Below, piece after piece: positions 6,674 to 12,351 of a DNA stretch of 15,915 nucleotides. Position 1 is the first letter of the stretch. Each line of letters opens with the position of its first letter. Position numbers and translations under genes: made by a program. Source of the DNA: DASTYU01 sp035764655 (GTDB lineage Bacteria; Chloroflexota; Limnocylindria; Limnocylindrales; CSP1-4); assembly GCA_035764655.1 (NCBI GenBank), contig DASTYU010000057.1:1-15915 (forward strand), in the 5' to 3' direction. The notes below the pieces were generated by a model. That model saw nothing but the letters and a program-made list of their open reading frames with translations, did not search any database and had not been told where the DNA came from.

Positions 6674-8698
6674 CTAGCGCTGAGACTTGCCGATGCGGCT
6701 CCAGAAGCGACCGACCAGTGCCGACGTCGGCGTTCGCACTGGCTCCTGCCGCGGTGGACCTGGCTGCGCCGGGCTCGGCCGCGGTGCCACGGGCGACGGG
6801 CCCGGAGCCGGAGCGGGCGGCGCGGACGCCTCCGGCTCGGGAAGCTGCGCCGTGACCTGCTCGGGTTCGTCCCTGAGGATCTCCGCCAGGCCCTGCGGCA
6901 GCGCCGGTGACTCCTCGACCGGTTCGGGTGCTTCAGGCTGGGCCGGCGCCTCGTAGTAGCTCGGCGTCGGCGCCTCTTGTTCCGCGACCGCCGCGCTGGG
7001 CTCCTCGTACGAGGCGGTGGGTCGCTCGTACGGCTCGAACGCGGGCGCCGGGGCTTCGTCCTGCTCGTGCGTCGGCCCCTCTTGCTGCTCGACCGCCGCG
7101 CTGGGCTGCTCGTACGGCTCGAACGCCGGGGTCGGTGTCTCTTGCTGCGCGAAATAGGTCGGGTTCGGGGCCGGCTCCTCGTCCTCCACATATGCCGGTG
7201 CCGGCCGCTCTTCGGCGAGGGCGGCCAGGACCGTGGCGACCGACGAGGACATCGGCTTGGATGCAACCTGCGTTTCGAGCGTCTCGGGATGGGCCTCAGC
7301 GCTGCCCGCGTACCAGGGAGTCACAGGCTCGGGCTCGTCATCGGCGGCCACGTGGAACCCGACCGGCTCGGCCGACAGTTCCTGCGCTTCATATCCGACG
7401 GCCTCCGGCTCAGGGGCCATGTCCGGCTCGACCGCCGGCTCTTGCCAGCTCGCAACGGGGGCCATCGCCGCCGCCGCCGCAATTGGCTGCTGCTCCTCGA
7501 GTACCGGGGGAGCGACGGGCCCGGGTTCCGCCGGCTCGGGTGTGATTGGCTCCTGCACGATCGGCGTCTCCGCCACCGCCGCCACCGGCTCTGGCACGAT
7601 CGGAGTCTCCGCCGCTACGGCCACCGGCATCGCGACCGCGGCAGGCCGCTCCAGCGTTCGATCGCTGAAGCGCGTTGCGATCACCGTCACCCGAAGCTCG
7701 TCGCCGAGGTGGTCGTCGAAGATCGTTCCGAAGATGATCGACGCCTGAGGGTCGGCCACGTTGCGGATCTCATCGGCGGCCCGGGTAACCTCGCGCATGG
7801 ACATGGTCGAGGCGCCGGCGACGTTCAGCAGGATCGCGCCCGCGCCAGAGATGTCGTGGTCGAGCAGGGGATTGTTCACCGCGGCACGGGCTGCCTCGAC
7901 CGCACGATCGGGCCCGCTCGCCCAGCCGATCCCGGTCGTCGCGGTCCCGCCGTCCCTCATGACGGTGCGCACGTCGGCGAAATCGAGATTGATCAGCCCG
8001 GGCACCGTCATGACGTCGACGATCGCGCGGACAGTCCGGGCCAGGACCTCGTTGACGACGCGGAACGCCTCGAGCATCGAGGTGTCCTCGCCGATCATGC
8101 CCATGACCTTCTCGTTCTGGATGAGCAGGAGCGTGTCGACGTGGGCCTTCAGTTCCGCCTCGGCTTCGTCGGCCACCTTCCAGCGACCGGCGCCCTCGAA
8201 GGTGAACGGCTTGGTCACGACACCGACCGTCAGCGCACCCGCCTCTCGGGCCTTCTTGGCGATCACGGGCGCGGCACCGGACCCGGTTCCGCCACCGAGG
8301 CCCGCCGCGATGAACACCAGGTCCGATCCGGCGACCATCCGGCCGAGCTCGTCTTCGTCCTCGACGGCCGCCTCGCGCCCGATCGTCGCATCGCCGCCGG
8401 CCCCGAGACCCTGCGTGAGCTGCGCTCCGATCTGGACCCGCCGCATCGCGAGCGACTCGTCCAATACCTGCGCGTCGGTGTTGACCGCGACGTATTCGAC
8501 GCCCCGCTGCTTGGCCCGGATCATGTGGTTGATGGCGTTTCCGCCCGCCCCACCGACGCCGATCACGCGGATCACGCGCTCACCCGAATGGCGAGTCGGC
8601 TGCCGAAATCGCGGGAGCATGGTGACGAGACGCACCGCTAGCAGGCCGATCAGGAGGATGGCGAGCAGGTACGGCCAGTACTGCAAGAGCCAGTCCAT
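6674..8698 (-). CDS. ftsZ: FtsZ-family GTPase with N-terminal membrane anchor and long disordered C-terminal tail
   Basis: A 674-residue tubulin-like GTPase; ordinary FtsZ is about 350-450. Residues 4-28 (LLQYWPYLLAILLIGLLAV and following) form a membrane helix, followed by the basic RFRQPTRHSGER (30-41), predicting the GTPase inside the cell. The core is canonical: VIGVGGAGGNAINHM (45-59), NTDAQ (73-77), tubulin signature GLGGGTGSGAAP (133-144), TKPFTFEG (162-169) and T7 loop NLDFADVRTVM (237-247) with catalytic D239 and D242. The core ends near 345. Residues 352-674 are acidic, Pro/Ala/Glu-rich and repetitive, ending SALVGRFWSRIGKSQR, which may replace the usual conserved FtsZ tail peptide. 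ATG 8698 has TACACT 9 nt upstream. A start at 8620 would remove the anchor but has no ribosome binding site or -10 box. The flanking genes are not the usual ftsA/ftsQ/mur genes, so this could be a second FtsZ. Confidence 0.93.
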   Translation of the reverse strand: MDWLLQYWPYLLAILLIGLLAVRLVTMLPRFRQPTRHSGERVIRVIGVGGAGGNAINHMIRAKQRGVEYVAVNTDAQVLDESLAMRRVQIGAQLTQGLGAGGDATIGREAAVEDEDELGRMVAGSDLVFIAAGLGGGTGSGAAPVIAKKAREAGALTVGVVTKPFTFEGAGRWKVADEAEAELKAHVDTLLLIQNEKVMGMIGEDTSMLEAFRVVNEVLARTVRAIVDVMTVPGLINLDFADVRTVMRDGGTATTGIGWASGPDRAVEAARAAVNNPLLDHDISGAGAILLNVAGASTMSMREVTRAADEIRNVADPQASIIFGTIFDDHLGDELRVTVIATRFSDRTLERPAAVAMPVAVAAETPIVPEPVAAVAETPIVQEPITPEPAEPGPVAPPVLEEQQPIAAAAAMAPVASWQEPAVEPDMAPEPEAVGYEAQELSAEPVGFHVAADDEPEPVTPWYAGSAEAHPETLETQVASKPMSSSVATVLAALAEERPAPAYVEDEEPAPNPTYFAQQETPTPAFEPYEQPSAAVEQQEGPTHEQDEAPAPAFEPYERPTASYEEPSAAVAEQEAPTPSYYEAPAQPEAPEPVEESPALPQGLAEILRDEPEQVTAQLPEPEASAPPAPAPGPSPVAPRPSPAQPGPPRQEPVRTPTSALVGRFWSRIGKSQR
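7024..7126 (-). repeat. 84-bp in-frame repeat in the FtsZ tail
   Basis: The 19-mer GCTCGTACGGCTCGAACGC occurs at 7024-7042 and 7108-7126, exactly 84 bp (28 codons) apart. On the minus strand both encode the block PAFEPYE-Q/R-P-S/T-A, each followed further on by a PSAAV-x-x-Q-E-x-P-T block. A second, weaker protein repeat, AETPIV-x-EP, occurs just after residue 360. Confidence 0.85.
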
Positions 8699-8707
8699 GT
8701 GCCCGGG

Positions 8708-8713
8708 AGTGTA
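8708..8713 (-). promoter_or_regulatory. -10 box TACACT for ftsZ, leaderless type
   Basis: On the minus strand TACACT is followed by cccgggcac (9 nt) and the ATG at 8698. No Shine-Dalgarno sequence is present, and the expected -35 position is occupied by a palindrome instead of a consensus hexamer. It supports the long start that includes the membrane anchor. Confidence 0.5.
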
Positions 8714-8715
8714 CA

Positions 8716-8741
8716 GGCCGCGGCCCCTTCCGGCCTAGGCC
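8716..8741. promoter_or_regulatory. Twin perfect palindromes in the ftsZ/lipoprotein divergent promoter
   Basis: GGCCGCGGCC (8716-8725) and GGCCTAGGCC (8732-8741) are both perfect 10-bp palindromes of the form GGCCNNGGCC, separated by 6 bp (centres 16 bp apart). They cover the spacer and -35 positions of the inferred ftsZ promoter and lie 46 bp before the lipoprotein start. A dimeric regulator is one reading; in high-GC DNA some GGCC symmetry is expected by chance. Confidence 0.4.
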
Positions 8742-8786
8742 CGTTTCGACACGCCGTTGTTGCGCCTCGGTGGGAGGATGTCGCCC

Positions 8787-9173
8787 ATGGGGCGGCTGGA
8801 GGGGTTGTCCATCGCGGCGCGGTTGCTGGTTGTCGCGGCCGTTGCTGGTGGCTGCGCCTTGATCGAGCCGATGCCGCCCGCCGGGACCGTCCCCGTCCAG
8901 CTCGAGGTCGCAAACAAGTCGCCGCGAGAGGTCTCGCTGTCGGTGACGATCGAGGGGCGCCCGCTGCCGGGGTCAGCCCAGCCGCCCACGCTCGCCGCCG
9001 GCGCAACCGCCGACGTGATCTTCTACGTACCGATCGCCACGGGGTGGGCGCTCTCGGTGAATTCCGAAGAATTCCTGCCGGAACTCCGTGGCCGCACTGG
9101 CGAGATCGTGGACATCGGGATCGAGGTCGACGCGCAGGGAGGCGTCAGCTGGTGGTGCAGCGGTCGCTGTTAG
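8787..9173 (+). CDS. Small predicted lipoprotein
   Basis: A 128-residue protein. The N-terminus MGRLEGLSIAARLLVVAAVAGGC is a lipoprotein signal peptide with lipobox A-G-G-C (Cys at 23). The remainder is about 105 residues with alternating beta-type hydrophobicity: VQLEVANKSPREVSLSVTIEGRP, then an Ala/Gly turn and VIFYVPIATGWALSVNSEEF. This resembles a single Ig-like or CARDB-like beta sandwich. It ends in WWCSGRC, two Cys four residues apart that could form a disulphide. The start at 8787 is chosen because GGGAGG (8772-8777) lies 9 nt upstream; ATG 8778 is too close to it. It is divergent from ftsZ by 88 bp. The stop codon lies inside the first unit of the downstream repeat cluster. I do not recognise a named family. 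Confidence 0.72.
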   Translation: MGRLEGLSIAARLLVVAAVAGGCALIEPMPPAGTVPVQLEVANKSPREVSLSVTIEGRPLPGSAQPPTLAAGATADVIFYVPIATGWALSVNSEEFLPELRGRTGEIVDIGIEVDAQGGVSWWCSGRC

Positions 9174-9439
9174 GCCAAGCGGAGCGCGCGTTTCTTGGCC
9201 AAATTCCCATGGGTGGGTCCTTAGGCCAACTGCGACCCCCATTTCGTGACCAGATTCCCACCTGCTGCAAATGTGGCCGCGGAAAGGCCCGAAGACGGGC
9301 TTTCACGGCCGGTCCAGCGCGACGTACCCGGCCTAAGTCTCCGTGGGTGGGAATATGGCCAACCTGGCCGCTTCCCTCGGCCCGCAGAGATCCGTGGGTT
9401 GAGCATTTGGGCCTACTTGGGTGCAACCCGGCCTACTTG
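9170..9439. repeat. Intergenic repeat cluster: two 51-bp-spaced units on each strand, mirrored around a hairpin
   Basis: TTAGGCCAA recurs at 9170-9178 and 9221-9229, and ATTCCCA at 9203-9209 and 9254-9260; both pairs are exactly 51 bp apart. The same unit appears inverted at about 9331-9362 (TGGGAATATGGCC at 9348-9360, the complement of the TTGGCCAAATTCCCA type). It appears again, more diverged, at about 9388-9418; TCCGTGGGT at 9340-9348 and 9391-9399 is again 51 bp apart. GGCCTACTTG is repeated at 9410-9419 and 9430-9439, the last copy running into the end of the next gene. The arrangement is A-B, hairpin, inverted C-D. It carries no credible coding frame; a REP/BIME-like or miniature mobile element is possible. 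Confidence 0.7.
9275..9310. terminator. Hairpin between convergent genes, probable terminator
   Basis: The stem GAAAGGCCCG (9282-9291) pairs with CGGGCTTTC (9296-9304) around an AAGA loop with one bulged G. An outer stem pairs GGCCG (9275-9279) with CGGCC (9306-9310). It lies at the centre of the mirrored repeat cluster, between the lipoprotein and the convergent hypothetical gene, so it can serve both. Confidence 0.65.
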
Positions 9440-9792
9440 ATCAGCCCGCTCTTCCGGTCGAGGAGCTGGAGCAGGTCGTGGGCGGCCAGCTCGATCTCCT
9501 TGTGGCGCCACTCCGCCGCGCGGTAATGGCACGCGATGATCCCGGACCGATGGATGCGCCTGAAGTCGCCGAAGACGAACGCATAGCGGCCCTTCGTTTC
9601 GTCGGTGGCGCCGTCCGTCAGCCCGAGGAACCACGCCGCGTACTCGTCCCAGGAATGCTTGGCAAGATAGGCGTTCTCGTCGTCGGCCCGCGGCTGGACC
9701 TCGCCCCAGTCGCTGTTGAGCACGTATTGCCGAGCGTCGATGAGCCGCCGGGCATGCTCCACCGCGCGTTTGTTCACCGTGTAACGGGCCAT
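9433..9792 (-). CDS. Conserved hypothetical protein, about 119 residues
   Basis: A mixed alpha/beta, soluble-looking protein with no signal or membrane segment. The start is taken at MARYTVNKRAVEHARRLID (9792), where the sequence becomes dense in charged and aromatic residues; the 36 extra codons up to 9900 (MSPDAVSANS...) look less like protein. Notable stretches are SDWGEVQP, HSWDEYAAWFLGL, TKGRYAFVFGDFRRIHRSG and CHYRAAEWRHKEIELAAHDLL, with many Trp, Tyr and His. I recall similar proteins as uncharacterised genes in actinobacteria and other high-GC bacteria, but can name no domain. The stop lies inside the last copy of the GGCCTACTTG repeat. Between this start and the next gene (9793-9979) I see only a palindrome at 9953. 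Confidence 0.68.
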   Translation of the reverse strand: MARYTVNKRAVEHARRLIDARQYVLNSDWGEVQPRADDENAYLAKHSWDEYAAWFLGLTDGATDETKGRYAFVFGDFRRIHRSGIIACHYRAAEWRHKEIELAAHDLLQLLDRKSGLIK

Positions 9793-9952
9793 CGGAGGAT
9801 GATGCCGCCCGAAACCTTGCAGATACAAACCCGTGTGGTCCTGGCGCCTTCGGAGGGCCCTGATGAGCGCCGAATTGGCCGATACAGCATCCGGGCTCAT
9901 ATCTGAGCCGAATTCGATCCGTCCCCGGCGCGAACACCACGGGGATTGCTAA

Positions 9953-9962
9953 TTGCGCGCAA
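9953..9962. promoter_or_regulatory. Perfect palindrome TTGCGCGCAA upstream of the DUF1684 gene
   Basis: A 10-bp perfect inverted repeat 17 bp before the ATG at 9980, within the likely promoter or leader. It could be an operator; nothing identifies the regulator. Confidence 0.3.
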
Positions 9963-9979
9963 CGGAGCACGATGCAGCG

Positions 9980-10573
9980 ATGACCGAACACGAACACCAC
10001 GACCACGACCACGAGCATCAGCACCACGAGCACATCAGCTACGCGGACGCCGTGACCCGGTTCCGCGGCGACAAGGACGACTACTACCGGTCCGGCGCCC
10101 ACAGCCCGATCCCGGTCGAGCAGCGTGAGACGTTCGCAGGCCTGCCGTACTACCCGGTCGACGAAAGCCTCGTCTTCGACGACCGCCGCCTCGAGCCGTA
10201 CACCGGCGACGAGCCGGAGAATTTCGAGATCCCCACGTCGGACGGTCGCCTTCGCCCCGCCCACCGGGCCGGCATCCTCCGCTTCGACGTCGGTGGTGAG
10301 CCCCGCCAGCTCACCGCCTACACGTTCAACGAGGGCGACGGCGAGTCACTGTTCGTGCCCTTCCTCGACGCCACGAGCGGACGCGAGACGTACGGTGCGG
10401 GCCGCTACCTTGACCTCGAACCCGAAGAGGACGGCACCTACACGCTCGATTTCAACTTGGCCTACCACCCGTCGTGCGTGTACGACCCGAAGTACTCGTG
10501 TCCGTTGACGCCCGCGGAGAACCGCCTCCCGGTGAGGATCGAGGCGGGCGAGCGACTCCCGGCGACGGCCTAA
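9980..10573 (+). CDS. DUF1684 family protein with His-rich N-terminus
   Basis: A 197-residue protein. Residues 1-18 contain nine His among Glu, Asp and Gln, a likely metal-binding extension not needed by the family fold. From about 22 the DUF1684 pattern is clear: YADAVTRFRGDKDDYYRSG, PIPVEQRETFAGLPYYPVDE, FDVGGEPRQLTAYTF, SLFVPFLDATSGRETYGAGRYLDLE (about 124-148), YTLDFNLAYHPSCVYDPKYSCPLTPAENRLPVRIEAGE. The Cys pair (S-C-V-Y-D, S-C-P-L) and the R-Y-L-D and P-x-E-N-R-L motifs are family hallmarks. The molecular function of DUF1684 is not established. Start ATG 9980 has a weak GGAG about 12 nt upstream; an in-frame TTG at 9953 is less likely. It converges with the GGDEF gene, sharing a CTAA at the stops. 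Confidence 0.9.
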   Translation: MTEHEHHDHDHEHQHHEHISYADAVTRFRGDKDDYYRSGAHSPIPVEQRETFAGLPYYPVDESLVFDDRRLEPYTGDEPENFEIPTSDGRLRPAHRAGILRFDVGGEPRQLTAYTFNEGDGESLFVPFLDATSGRETYGAGRYLDLEPEEDGTYTLDFNLAYHPSCVYDPKYSCPLTPAENRLPVRIEAGERLPATA

Positions 10574-11127
10574 GCGCCCTCGGCGGCCTCCTGGCGCAAG
10601 CGTTGCTCGGCGGGTTCGAGCACCTCCAGGAGCCGCTGCTTGCCCTTGGGGCTCGCCCAGCCGAAGGCGATATGGCCGTGCGGCAGCCGCGACCCGATCT
10701 CGCGGTCTACTTTCGCGCGGAGCCGCTCGACGACGTTGATCGCGCCGATCTCGTCTGTCTCCACCAGGAGGACGCCGAAGCGCGTCTCATCAAGGCGTAC
10801 CACGTAGTCGCTGTGGCGGCAGCCAGCCCGGAGGATCCCGCCCAGCTCGACGACCTCGCGCGAGATCACCTCGAAGCCCCACTGCGCGATGACGTTTCGA
10901 ACGCCGGCAATCTCGACCAGCAGCACGGTTGCCGGGCGCTCAAAGCGGGCGCTGCGCGATGACTCCGCGAACAGCACGGCGTTCCAGAACGCCGGACCGG
11001 GCAGGCCCGTCTCCGGGTCGAACCAGGTCCCGGGGTCCGCTGCCTCCATGTCCACCATCGACACCGCCGTCTGGCCCCCGGCATGATCCACGCTCGCCGT
11101 CCCTGGAAGGACGAGGGTACTCCCCAC
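10570..11127 (-). CDS. Degenerate GGDEF-domain protein
   Basis: A 185-residue protein (from GTG 11127) whose fold follows diguanylate cyclases: DPETGLPGPAFWNAVL (37-52) is the D-x-x-T-G-L-x-N-R start, ATVLLVEIAGVRNVIAQWGF (66-85) the first metal-site strand and helix, and R-L-D-E-T-R-F (111-117) stands where active enzymes have R-x-G-G-D-E-F. The GGDEF signature and the metal Asp are therefore gone (E72 and E114 are nearby acids). It probably cannot make c-di-GMP and may bind a nucleotide or a partner. There is no sensor domain and no membrane segment. ATG 11058 is an alternative start that would drop 23 weak residues; neither start has a clear ribosome binding site. Divergent from the nucleotidyl cyclase by 29 bp with a palindrome between. 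Fold fairly confident. Confidence 0.75.
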   Translation of the reverse strand: MGSTLVLPGTASVDHAGGQTAVSMVDMEAADPGTWFDPETGLPGPAFWNAVLFAESSRSARFERPATVLLVEIAGVRNVIAQWGFEVISREVVELGGILRAGCRHSDYVVRLDETRFGVLLVETDEIGAINVVERLRAKVDREIGSRLPHGHIAFGWASPKGKQRLLEVLEPAEQRLRQEAAEGA

Positions 11128-11136
11128 GTCATGGGG
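11122..11136. promoter_or_regulatory. Inverted repeat CCCCA-N5-TGGGG in the GGDEF/cyclase divergent promoter
   Basis: CCCCACGTCATGGGG has 5-bp perfect arms. It overlaps the GTG start of the GGDEF gene and lies 7 bp before the cyclase -10 box, where a bound protein would affect both genes. No regulator can be named. Confidence 0.35.
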
Positions 11137-11143
11137 CGTGGGC

Positions 11144-11149
11144 TATCGT
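11144..11149 (+). promoter_or_regulatory. -10 box TATCGT for the nucleotidyl cyclase, leaderless type
   Basis: TATCGT is followed by ctgacat (7 nt) and the GTG at 11157. No Shine-Dalgarno sequence is present. The identical hexamer precedes the permease-family gene. Confidence 0.5.
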
Positions 11150-11156
11150 CTGACAT

Positions 11157-11969
11157 GTGGAGGAGCCAGTCGATCCTGCGCAGGAGGCGCGCCGAGAGCT
11201 GTTCCGTGCGACGATGCTCGGCGGTGAGGTCGACCAACTCACCCTCCGACGCCGCTTCCGCCTGATCCCGCGCGATCCGCGCTGCAAGCTGTGCAATGCC
11301 CCGTTCGGGATGCCCGGTGCGATCGTGGCCCGGGCGATGGGCCGCCGCCGCTGGGCGAAGAACCCGAAGTTCTGCGACCGCTGCTACTCATTCCTCCGCG
11401 AGAACGGACTGTCGGGCGTCGAGATCCCGATCACGATTCTGTTCGCCGACGTGCGCGACTCGACGACGCTTGCGGAGAAGCTCGGCGCGGCCGAATTCCG
11501 ACGCCGGATCAACGCCTTCTACGGAATCGGCAGCGAGGCGCTGCTGAACACGGACGGCTTCGTCGACAAGTTCATGGGCGACGGCGTGATGGGCATGTAC
11601 ATCCCGGGGATGTCGGGGCAGGACCACGCCGCGAAGGGGATCGAAGCCGCGCGCCGGATCCTTGCCAAGGTGGCGGCCGCGCCCGAAGCGGAGCAGCTGC
11701 CAGTCGGCGTCGGCGTGCACATGGGCGAGGCGTTCGTGGGAGCGGTTGGGGACGCAGCTGATGTCCAGGACTTCACGGCGCTCGGTGACGCGGTGAACAC
11801 CACGGCCCGCCTCGCGTCGGTTGCCGGGAGCGGGGAGGCGCTGGTCAGCGTGGAGGCCGCCGCGGCTGCCGGGCTGTCGCGCGACGGCCTCGAGCAGCGC
11901 CATCTCGAGGTGAAGGGCCGGACGCAGCCGGTCGATGTCCTGGTGCTGCGGGCAGGTAAGCCAGCGTGA
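11157..11969 (+). CDS. Class III adenylate/guanylate cyclase with N-terminal four-Cys zinc-ribbon-like module
   Basis: A 270-residue soluble protein. CKLC (43-46) and CDRC (73-76) make a four-Cys site around a basic segment (RAMGRRRWAKNPK), probably a structural zinc site. The cyclase domain (about 89-265) has all class III landmarks: ILFADVRDST with metal Asp D98, FVDKFMGDG with K138 (purine recognition) and second metal Asp D142, VGVHMGEAFVGAVG (184-198), and DFTALGDAVNTTARL (205-219) with transition-state N214 and R218. It is therefore predicted to be catalytically active as a homodimer making a cyclic nucleotide, most likely cAMP from the Lys. No membrane, HAMP, PAS or GAF domain is present, so the zinc module may be the sensor. 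The start is GTG 11157. The 3' end overlaps an opposing small gene by 125 bp. Confidence 0.93.
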   Translation: MEEPVDPAQEARRELFRATMLGGEVDQLTLRRRFRLIPRDPRCKLCNAPFGMPGAIVARAMGRRRWAKNPKFCDRCYSFLRENGLSGVEIPITILFADVRDSTTLAEKLGAAEFRRRINAFYGIGSEALLNTDGFVDKFMGDGVMGMYIPGMSGQDHAAKGIEAARRILAKVAAAPEAEQLPVGVGVHMGEAFVGAVGDAADVQDFTALGDAVNTTARLASVAGSGEALVSVEAAAAAGLSRDGLEQRHLEVKGRTQPVDVLVLRAGKPA

Positions 11970-12225
11970 CCTCGCCCGAACCCCGCCGGTAGGTCGCGAC
12001 CAGCCGGCGATCCTCGAACGGCGGGCGCCGGCCCCTGGCGCCGTCCTCGAATTCGATCCGCAACGTGCCGTCGTCGAGCCGCTGAACGGCTCCGCCGCTG
12101 GCGGTCCCGAGGTACGCCTCGTCATAGACCCGGTCGAGAAGGGCGGACAGGATGTCGGCCTGCATCGCCATGAGTTCGAGGAGGAGCCGAAGCGGGTCCT
12201 CTTCCCGTCGATCTAGCGTCGTCAC
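11845..12225 (-). CDS. Small hypothetical protein, 3' end antisense to the cyclase gene
   Basis: About 126 residues from GTG 12225, preceded by GAAAGGGGTG (complement of 12231-12240), a fair ribosome binding site 5 nt away. A TATCTT -10 candidate lies at 12251-12256 on the minus strand. The first ~75 residues look like protein: DPLRLLLELMAMQADILSALLDRVYDEAYL is amphipathic helix, then RLDDGTLRIEFEDG and RRLVATYRRGSGEVTLAYL are strands. The last ~40 residues (Pro/Ala/Arg-rich, no structure) are simply antisense to the conserved end of the cyclase. A frameshift or sequencing error near 11970 that hides an earlier stop is possible. No family recognised, no signal or membrane segment. An upstream TTG at 12276 would add 17 residues. 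Confidence 0.5.
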   Translation of the reverse strand: MTTLDRREEDPLRLLLELMAMQADILSALLDRVYDEAYLGTASGGAVQRLDDGTLRIEFEDGARGRRPPFEDRRLVATYRRGSGEVTLAYLPAAPGHRPAASGPSPRDGAARGRRATARQPRRPPR

Positions 12226-12302
12226 CGCGTCACCCCTTTCGCTCCAGTCGAAGATACGCGTCGTCGCGGCGAGCAACCCGGAGGATCACGGCCAGCCTTG
12301 AT

Positions 12303-12316
12303 CCCAGCAGGCTGGG
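12303..12316. promoter_or_regulatory. Palindrome CCCAGC-AG-GCTGGG between divergent genes
   Basis: 6-bp perfect arms around 2 nt, between the minus-strand hypothetical gene and the small membrane protein at 12402. Too short a loop for a normal hairpin, so an operator is the better guess. Confidence 0.3.
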
Positions 12317-12351
12317 TTGCTGGCAATGTGCCGAAACGGAGGGACCTCAGG

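Noticed and set aside
6977..8641. A 554-codon open frame on the + strand
   Set aside because: It is exactly antisense to the FtsZ core; the protein is Arg/His/Gly-rich with no motif. Long open antisense frames are expected in high-GC coding DNA.
8696..8787. ATG 8778 or TTG 8757 as the lipoprotein start
   Set aside because: GGGAGG at 8772-8777 directly abuts ATG 8778 and correctly spaces ATG 8787, which also gives a better signal peptide.
9170..9439. CRISPR-like array between the lipoprotein and the next gene
   Set aside because: Repeat units are imperfect, switch orientation and number only about four; no regular repeat-spacer pattern and no cas genes nearby.
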